NCBI GenBank assembly: GCA_900546005.1
Contig: URBJ01000069.1
Location: forward strand, 1 to 12,286
From: an uncultured Alistipes sp.
GTDB taxonomy: Bacteria > Bacteroidota > Bacteroidia > Bacteroidales > Rikenellaceae
Direction: 5' to 3'
DNA length: 12,286 nucleotides
Shown here: positions 7,954 to 12,286 of the stretch, in pieces
Layout: each line of letters opens with the position of its first letter
How positions within the stretch are numbered: position 1 is the stretch's first letter
Notes under the pieces: model-generated
Told to the model about the DNA's origin: nothing
Seen by the model: only the letters and a program-made list of their open reading frames with translations
The model's database searches: none
Made by a program: the position numbers and the translations under genes

Positions 7954-7983
7954 TTGTTTTTTCCTGATTTTGTCGTACATTTG
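7954..7983 (+). promoter_or_regulatory. Predicted Bacteroidetes-type promoter of the Phe/Tyr operon
   Basis: TTG (7954-7956) is followed after 19 bases by TACATTTG (7976-7983), an exact match to the -33 TTG / -7 TAnnTTTG pattern. Transcription should start near 7990, giving a leader RNA of about 218 bases before pheA that contains the whole attenuator described below. Confidence 0.72.
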
Positions 7984-8023
7984 CGGTCGTAAAGTAAGAC
8001 GTGTATTGAATCATTTCAGATAC

Positions 8024-8029
8024 GAGGGG
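8024..8029 (+). promoter_or_regulatory. Shine-Dalgarno-like site before the leader peptide
   Basis: GAGGGG lies 3 bases before the ATG of the aromatic leader ORF. It is purine-rich and partly complementary to the 16S rRNA end, which is uncommon in Bacteroidetes, where most genes (including the neighbours here) lack such a site. The spacing is shorter than ideal. It supports the view that this small ORF is translated. Confidence 0.45.
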
Positions 8030-8032
8030 ACA

Positions 8033-8116
8033 ATGAACCAGCTTTCGCTTTTTACCAGCTATTATTTTTACTTCTACTTTTTTAAAAAAAGTGGACTGGG
8101 ATTGCATGGTCGATAG
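8033..8116 (+). CDS. Phe/Tyr leader peptide (attenuator peptide)
   Basis: A 27-codon ORF from ATG 8033 to TAG 8114-8116, too short for ordinary gene callers. Codons 10-17 (8060-8083) encode eight aromatic residues in a row, YYFYFYFF, and codon 7 is also Phe: five Phe and four Tyr in 27 residues. This is the hallmark of leader peptides that sense charged tRNA in amino-acid operons, as in the enterobacterial pheA and pheST leaders. The last codons before the stop (8093-8103) double as the 5' arm of an antiterminator. The ORF lies between the operon promoter and an intrinsic terminator, directly upstream of Phe/Tyr biosynthesis genes. The peptide itself probably has no function beyond ribosome positioning. 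I see no sign that it is a degraded gene. Confidence 0.88.
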   Translation: MNQLSLFTSYYFYFYFFKKSGLGLHGR

Positions 8117-8160
8117 TGAGCGTCGTAAAAGATAACGTAAAATGATATGAATCCCGGTCC
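8093..8160 (+). promoter_or_regulatory. Antiterminator of the Phe/Tyr attenuator
   Basis: GGACTGGGATT (8093-8103) can pair with AATCCCGGTCC (8150-8160) over 11 continuous base pairs with a single G-U wobble. After a bulged G at 8104, CAT (8105-8107) can add three more pairs with ATG (8147-8149). The 3' arm is exactly the 5' half of the terminator, so the two structures exclude each other. The 5' arm is the coding sequence for residues 21-24 of the leader peptide. A ribosome stalled in the aromatic run would leave it free; one that has reached the stop codon would cover most of it. The intervening 46 bases show no strong nested hairpin. Pairing read by eye; no energy calculated. Confidence 0.82.
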
Positions 8161-8181
8161 GCAAGGAGCCGGGATTTTTTT
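8150..8181 (+). terminator. Intrinsic terminator of the Phe/Tyr attenuator
   Basis: The 5' strand AATCCCGG-TCC (8150-8160) pairs with GGA-G-CCGGGATT (8165-8176): three inner pairs closed by a GCAA tetraloop (8161-8164), one bulged G (8168) and eight outer pairs. A run of seven T (8175-8181) begins at the last two stem bases. The hairpin ends 26 bases before the pheA start codon, so it can only act as a premature terminator within the operon leader. The WbqC gene ends 230 bases upstream, so it is not that gene's own terminator. Confidence 0.9.
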
Positions 8182-8207
8182 GTAGAATAAGTCAAAATTG
8201 TTGAGGT

Positions 8208-9044
8208 ATGGCGGTGAATAACAAGATGCGGGTCGCAATTCAAGGTTACGAGGGAAGTTTCCATCACATCGTGGCTGAACGCTATTTCGGTGAGGATATT
8301 ACGATCGTGCCGTGCGCTACGTTCCGCGAAGTCGCCCGTCAGGTCGAAACCGGTGAGTCGACATACGGCGTTATGGCTATCGAAAATTCGATCGCGGGAA
8401 GCATTCTGCCGAACTTGGGAATCTTACATAACAGCAGTTTACAGGTCGTGGGCGAGTACTATCTGCATATCCGCCAGAATCTGATGGCGTTACCCGGTGT
8501 GCGGCTCGAGGATATTCATGAGGTTCATTCGCATCCGATGGCCCTGTTGCAGTGCGTCGATTACCTCGACCAGCACAAGTGGAAACTGGTTGAAACCGAG
8601 GATACGGCGTTGAGTGCAAAAAATATCGCTCAAAAAAAGAACCATCACGCGGCGGCCATTGCCGGGTATTTGGCTGCACGGCTCTTTGGCCTCGAAATTC
8701 TGGCTCCCGATATTCATACGATCAAAAACAACTGTACGCGTTTTCTGATCATCCGGCCCGACCATCAGGTGATCGACGAACAGGCCAATAAGGCTTCGCT
8801 CTGTTTCAAAACCGATCACGAGCACGGTTCCCTGTTGCGTGTGCTGCGGGAGATGGAGGACTCGTCGATCAACATGACCAAACTGCAGTCTTCGCCGATT
8901 CCGAGTGCCCCGTGGCACTATATGTTCCACGTCGATATGGAGTTCGACAGCATGGATGACTACAACCGGGTGATCGAACGGATGAGACGGGCTTGCCTCG
9001 AGCTGCACGTCTACGGTGTCTACAAAAAAGGTGAAAGTGCATAA
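8208..9044 (+). CDS. pheA: Prephenate dehydratase (monofunctional, with ACT domain)
   Basis: A 278-residue enzyme converting prephenate to phenylpyruvate, the committed step to phenylalanine. It lacks the N-terminal chorismate mutase of the E. coli P-protein; that activity is supplied by the last gene of this operon. The catalytic half runs to about residue 185, with IQGYEGSFHH (11-20), GVMAIENSIAGSI (54-66), HSHPMALLQC (108-117) and the catalytic NNCTRFLII (174-182, Thr177 in the TRF motif). An ACT domain (about 195-275) follows, as in enzymes allosterically controlled by Phe. Its two effector motifs differ from the usual GALV and ESRP: here GSLL (207-210) and QSSP (227-230). ATG 8208 is used; an in-frame ATG at 8226 (residue 7) is possible, just before MRVAIQG. 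It is first in the operon and under the attenuator. Confidence 0.95.
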   Translation: MAVNNKMRVAIQGYEGSFHHIVAERYFGEDITIVPCATFREVARQVETGESTYGVMAIENSIAGSILPNLGILHNSSLQVVGEYYLHIRQNLMALPGVRLEDIHEVHSHPMALLQCVDYLDQHKWKLVETEDTALSAKNIAQKKNHHAAAIAGYLAARLFGLEILAPDIHTIKNNCTRFLIIRPDHQVIDEQANKASLCFKTDHEHGSLLRVLREMEDSSINMTKLQSSPIPSAPWHYMFHVDMEFDSMDDYNRVIERMRRACLELHVYGVYKKGESA

Positions 9045-9071
9045 AATTAAAATATAAAAAGTGTCGAAAAG

Positions 9072-10241
9072 ATGAATCCTATAAAAATAGCGTTGGCCGA
9101 CAGGATCGGTGGAGTGGAAGAGTACTATTTTTCGAAGAAGTTGCGGGAGATCGATCAGATGCGGGCTTCCGGGAAGGAGGTGATCAATCTGGGGATTGGA
9201 AGTCCGGATCAGCCGCCCCATCCGGATGTGATCGCTACGCTTGCTGCTGAAGCGGCGAAACCCGGAAACCACGGATACCAACCCTATAAGGGGGCCGCTA
9301 TTCTGCGTGACGCTTTCAGTGCGTGGTATGCGACACGGTATGGGGTTTCGCTCGATCCGAACAGCGAAATTCTTCCGTTGATCGGATCCAAGGAGGGAAT
9401 CATGCACATCTGTATGACCTATCTGAATCCGGGAGACAAGGTACTGGTGCCCAACCCGGGTTATCCGACCTATCGTTCGGCGGCAAAGATCGCCGGCGGA
9501 GTCTGTGTCGATTACAAACTGCGCGAGTCGAACGGATGGCAACCCGATTTCGAGGAGATCGAACGTCAGGGAATGAAGGGCGTCAAGCTGATGATTGTCA
9601 ACTATCCGCACATGCCGACCGGAGCTCTGCCTAAAGAGGATCTGTTCGAGCGTTTGGTCGCTTTTGCCCGCAAACACGGCATCCTGCTCGTACACGACAA
9701 TCCGTACAGCTTCATCCGAAATCCTCATCCGGCCAGTCTGTTGTCGGTGCCGGACGCGAAAGATGTGGTGATCGAGCTGAACTCGTTGAGCAAGAGCCAC
9801 AGCATGGCAGGTTGGCGTATCGGTATGATCGGTGCGGCTCGCGAACGGATCGATGAGATCATCCGTTTCAAAAGCAACATGGATTCGGGTATGTTCTATC
9901 CGATGCAGGCAGCGGCTGCCAAGGCGTTGTGTCTCGGTGACGACTGGTATCGCGGAATCAACGAGCTGTACGGTCGAAGAGAGGCAAAAGCCTACGAAAT
10001 TCTGGATACGATCGGCTGTTCCTACGACCCGAAGCAGGCCGGGCTCTTCGTTTGGGGACGCTTGCCCGAAGGGGATGGCGATTGCTATCAGTTCTCCGAT
10101 AAGATTTTGTACAATTGTGGCGTTTTCCTTACGCCGGGGGGGATCTTCGGTTCGGAAGGTTTGCAGTACATTCGAATCAGCCTTTGTGCGACGGAGGAGA
10201 CCCTGCAACGATCGATCGATAAAATTAAACAGATATTATGA
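9072..10241 (+). CDS. Class I/II aminotransferase of the Phe/Tyr operon
   Basis: A 389-residue fold-type I PLP aminotransferase. The Schiff-base Lys is Lys241 in LNSLSKSHSMAGWRIG (236-251). Other cofactor and substrate residues are Asn178 in NYPHMPTG (177-184; most relatives have N-x-N-PTG), Asp209 and Tyr212 in HDNPYSF (208-214), Arg249 and Arg368 near the end (QYIRISL), the last being the usual alpha-carboxylate binder. Family members include aspartate, aromatic, LL-diaminopimelate and MalY-like enzymes, which sequence by eye cannot separate. Its place between pheA and tyrA makes transamination of phenylpyruvate and 4-hydroxyphenylpyruvate the most likely role; direct transamination of prephenate is an alternative. 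It follows pheA by 27 bases and its stop overlaps the tyrA start in ATGA, so the genes are translationally coupled. Confidence 0.9.
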   Translation: MNPIKIALADRIGGVEEYYFSKKLREIDQMRASGKEVINLGIGSPDQPPHPDVIATLAAEAAKPGNHGYQPYKGAAILRDAFSAWYATRYGVSLDPNSEILPLIGSKEGIMHICMTYLNPGDKVLVPNPGYPTYRSAAKIAGGVCVDYKLRESNGWQPDFEEIERQGMKGVKLMIVNYPHMPTGALPKEDLFERLVAFARKHGILLVHDNPYSFIRNPHPASLLSVPDAKDVVIELNSLSKSHSMAGWRIGMIGAARERIDEIIRFKSNMDSGMFYPMQAAAAKALCLGDDWYRGINELYGRREAKAYEILDTIGCSYDPKQAGLFVWGRLPEGDGDCYQFSDKILYNCGVFLTPGGIFGSEGLQYIRISLCATEETLQRSIDKIKQIL

Positions 10242-11080
10242 AGGTAGCGATAGTGGGTGTCGGCCTCATCGGAGGTTCGTTCGCCTTGGTGTTGAAGGAT
10301 AAAGGGATCTGTACGGAGGTGATCGGAGTGGACAACTCCGAAAAGAACCGGGTTCGGGCCATGGAACTCGGCCTGATCGATCGGATCATGACGCTCGACG
10401 AAGCGGTTGCAGAGGCCGACCTGATTGTTCTGGCTACGCCGGTCGATTCGATTCCTCTGCTGGCCGTCAAGGTGTTGAATCGGATCAACGAACGGCAGGT
10501 GGTGATCGACATGGGATCGACCAAACAGGAGCTCTGCGAAGTGATCGCCCAGCACCCGCGTCGGGGACGTTTCGTGGCGACACACCCGATGTGGGGTACC
10601 GAATACAGCGGTCCGGAAGCTGCCGTACACGAAAGTTTTGCCGGACGGACTGTCGTCCTGTGCGATACCGAAAAGAGCGATCCCGATGCGCTTAAAATGA
10701 TAGAAGATATTTATACCCGCATCGGTATGCCGATCAAATACATGAGCTCTGAAGAGCAGGATATGCATACGGCCTACGTCAGCCACATCTCGCATATCAC
10801 CTCGTTCGCCCTTGCCCTCACCGTGTTGGAGAAGGAACGGGAAGAGGAGCACATCTTCGATCTGGCAGGAGGTGGTTTCGAGAGTACGGTACGTCTGGCC
10901 AAGAGTTCGCCTAATACGTGGGTGCCGATCTTCATGCAGAACAAATATAATGTGTTGGATGTTTTGCGCGAACACATTCATCAGTTGCAGATTTTCCGCC
11001 GGATGCTCGAAAAGGACGATGCCGAAGGCCTGCGTCAGATGATGTCGAAAGCCAACCGCATCCGCAAGATCATCAAATAG
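10238..11080 (+). CDS. tyrA: Prephenate dehydrogenase
   Basis: A 280-residue enzyme that oxidatively decarboxylates prephenate to 4-hydroxyphenylpyruvate with NAD(P)+, the committed step to tyrosine. The dinucleotide fold opens with VGVGLIGGSFAL (6-17), and VDNS (31-34) at the end of the second strand suggests NAD+ rather than NADP+ (acidic Asp32). Substrate-site motifs are VIDMGSTKQ (89-97), ATHPMWGTEYSGPEAA (114-129, His116) and AYVSHISHITSFALA (179-193). The all-helical C-terminal half forms the dimer domain. There is no ACT domain and no fused chorismate mutase, so tyrosine feedback would have to act elsewhere, for instance through the leader attenuator. It overlaps the aminotransferase by 4 bases and is followed after 20 bases by the DAHP synthase gene. 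Confidence 0.94.
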   Translation: MKVAIVGVGLIGGSFALVLKDKGICTEVIGVDNSEKNRVRAMELGLIDRIMTLDEAVAEADLIVLATPVDSIPLLAVKVLNRINERQVVIDMGSTKQELCEVIAQHPRRGRFVATHPMWGTEYSGPEAAVHESFAGRTVVLCDTEKSDPDALKMIEDIYTRIGMPIKYMSSEEQDMHTAYVSHISHITSFALALTVLEKEREEEHIFDLAGGGFESTVRLAKSSPNTWVPIFMQNKYNVLDVLREHIHQLQIFRRMLEKDDAEGLRQMMSKANRIRKIIK

Positions 11081-11100
11081 TAAATAATAAAACTTAAGAT

Positions 11101-12264
11101 ATGAAACCGTTTGATATTAAAGCAAAAAGACCTCTGATCATCTCCGGACCATGCAGTGCGGAGACCGAGGAACAGACCTTGGCGACGTGTCAATTGATTG
11201 CCGCAACGGGCATGGTGGATGTTCTCCGTGCCGGAATATGGAAACCGAGAACCAAACCCGGATCGTTCGAGGGGGTCGGCCTCAAGGGGCTGGTCTGGAT
11301 GAGCAAGGCCCGGGAGTTGACCGGACTGCCCATCGGTACGGAAGTGGCCACCTCGAAGCATGTCGAGGCTGCCTTGGAATTCGGGGTCGATGTCATTTGG
11401 GTCGGTGCCCGGACGACGGTCAACCCGTTCAGCGTACAGGATATTGCCGATGCCCTGAGGGGAACGGACGTAACGGTGCTGATCAAAAACCCGATGAATC
11501 CCGATATTGAGCTTTGGAGCGGTGCCGTAGCCCGGATGCAGAATGCAGGTATCACCAAGCTGGGCTTGATTCACAGGGGATTCTCGGCCTATGGAGCCTC
11601 GTTGTATCGGAACAATCCGATGTGGCATCTGGCGATCGAGATGCGTACACGTTACCCCGAACTTCCGATGATTTGCGACCCGTCGCACATCTGCGGTTGC
11701 CGGACCTATCTGCAGGAGGTGGCCCAGAAGAGTGCAGACCTCGACTACGACGGACTGATTATCGAGAGCCATATTTGCCCCGATAAGGCGTGGAGTGATG
11801 CCGCACAGCAGGTGACACCCGACGGGCTGAAGATGTTGCTGAAAAGCATCGTATGGCGTCGGTCGACAACCGACAGTCCCGATTACCAGAAGGCCCTTGC
11901 CAAGTTGAGAAACCAGATCGACCAGATCGACGAAGAGGTATTCGAGCTGCTCAGCAAGCGGATGCGCGTGGCGGAGGAGATCGGACGTGTAAAACGGGAC
12001 AACAATGTGACCATCCTTCAGGGTGGTCGTTGGCAGAGTATCGTGGACCGTATCGTGACACAGGCTCCGAAGTTAGGAGTCAGCACGGAGTTTCTGAAAA
12101 CGGTGCTTGAGGCCATCCATCTGGAGAGTATCAACCGTCAGAATATCGTCATGAATCAAACTGCCGAGAAGAAAGAGGAGTCCAGCGCACAGAACGCCGA
12201 AGGTACGCAAGAGGAGAAGCCAAAAGAGGAGCCGGAGAAAAAGGCCGATACCGAGAAAAAGTAG
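11101..12264 (+). CDS. Bifunctional DAHP synthase / chorismate mutase
   Basis: A 387-residue fusion. Residues 1 to about 250 are a type I-beta (KDO8PS-like) 3-deoxy-7-phosphoheptulonate synthase without the N-terminal ferredoxin-like regulatory domain: GPCSAET (16-22), WKPRTKPGSFEGVG (47-60), EVATSKH (81-87), LIKNPMN (127-133), HRGFSAYG (158-165), CDPSHICG (192-199). It condenses PEP with erythrose 4-phosphate to enter the shikimate pathway. Residues about 262-350 are an AroQ-type chorismate mutase (KLRNQIDQIDEEVFELLSKR, Arg270, Arg287, Lys298) making prephenate. Fusions of this layout are known from Bacteroidetes, and the characterised Prevotella enzyme is inhibited by prephenate through its mutase domain. 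The C-terminal 36 residues (352-387) are a highly charged Glu/Lys tail of low complexity. Last gene of the operon in view; a purine-rich GGAGGGG at 12279-12285 may precede another gene beyond the edge. Confidence 0.94.
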   Translation: MKPFDIKAKRPLIISGPCSAETEEQTLATCQLIAATGMVDVLRAGIWKPRTKPGSFEGVGLKGLVWMSKARELTGLPIGTEVATSKHVEAALEFGVDVIWVGARTTVNPFSVQDIADALRGTDVTVLIKNPMNPDIELWSGAVARMQNAGITKLGLIHRGFSAYGASLYRNNPMWHLAIEMRTRYPELPMICDPSHICGCRTYLQEVAQKSADLDYDGLIIESHICPDKAWSDAAQQVTPDGLKMLLKSIVWRRSTTDSPDYQKALAKLRNQIDQIDEEVFELLSKRMRVAEEIGRVKRDNNVTILQGGRWQSIVDRIVTQAPKLGVSTEFLKTVLEAIHLESINRQNIVMNQTAEKKEESSAQNAEGTQEEKPKEEPEKKADTEKK

Positions 12265-12286
12265 ACAAAGACGATAGCGGAGGGGT

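Noticed and set aside
8106..8135. A second small ORF of nine codons (ATG 8106 to TAA 8133-8135) overlapping the leader peptide stop in another frame
   Set aside because: No ribosome site, no aromatic or other telling codons, and ORFs of this length are expected by chance.
7986..8138. Two similar 17-base segments (7986-8002 and 8122-8138) sharing GTCGTAAA and ending in CGT
   Set aside because: Only 13 of 17 bases match and there is no third copy; not enough for an operator or repeat call.
8010..8146. ATCATTT (8010-8016) complementary to AAATGAT (8140-8146), a possible long-range pairing closing the leader
   Set aside because: Seven mostly A-T pairs over a distance of more than 120 bases are too weak to assert without folding and conservation.
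8490..10208. Long minus-strand open frame of 572 codons opposite pheA and the aminotransferase
   Set aside because: It lies antisense to two well-supported genes and its translation shows no recognisable domain; it is a mirror of GC-rich codon structure.

Overview
The window looks like chromosomal core DNA from a Bacteroidales bacterium. The coding sequence is moderately GC-rich, which fits an Alistipes-like member of the Rikenellaceae, but the genus is an inference. Three points support the order: DUF4301, DUF4924 and a Bacteroidetes-style DAHP synthase/chorismate mutase fusion are all present; several intergenic gaps carry the Bacteroidetes promoter pattern TTG-N19/20-TAnnTTTG; and most genes lack a good Shine-Dalgarno sequence. 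I see no mobile elements, CRISPR arrays, tRNA or rRNA genes.

Left arm, minus strand (4022 down to 1): a DUF4301 protein, then holA (DNA polymerase III delta), a rhomboid protease and a degenerate class IV aminotransferase-like protein that runs off the left edge. holA appears to have its own promoter in the 59-base gap behind the DUF4301 gene. The three genes holA, rhomboid and aminotransferase-like are almost abutting (gaps of 1 and 9 bases). A 252-base divergent region (4023-4274) separates this arm from the rest and holds a good promoter for murB.

Middle, plus strand (4275-7919): murB (peptidoglycan precursor synthesis), tilS (tRNA-Ile lysidine modification), a DUF4924 protein and a WbqC-family protein, closely spaced and probably one transcription unit.

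Right arm, plus strand (7954-12264): a phenylalanine/tyrosine biosynthesis operon of monofunctional prephenate dehydratase (pheA), a class I aminotransferase, prephenate dehydrogenase (tyrA) and a bifunctional DAHP synthase/chorismate mutase. Together these cover entry into the shikimate pathway, the chorismate-to-prephenate step, both prephenate branches and the final transamination.

The most interesting element is the 288-base gap before pheA. It contains a promoter, a 27-codon unannotated leader ORF with eight consecutive aromatic codons (YYFYFYFF), an 11-bp antiterminator whose 5' arm lies in the end of that ORF, and a strong overlapping intrinsic terminator with a GCAA tetraloop and a T7 tail ending 26 bases before pheA. 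This is a complete, textbook-shaped ribosome-dependent transcription attenuator tuned to both Tyr and Phe, here in a Bacteroidales genome.
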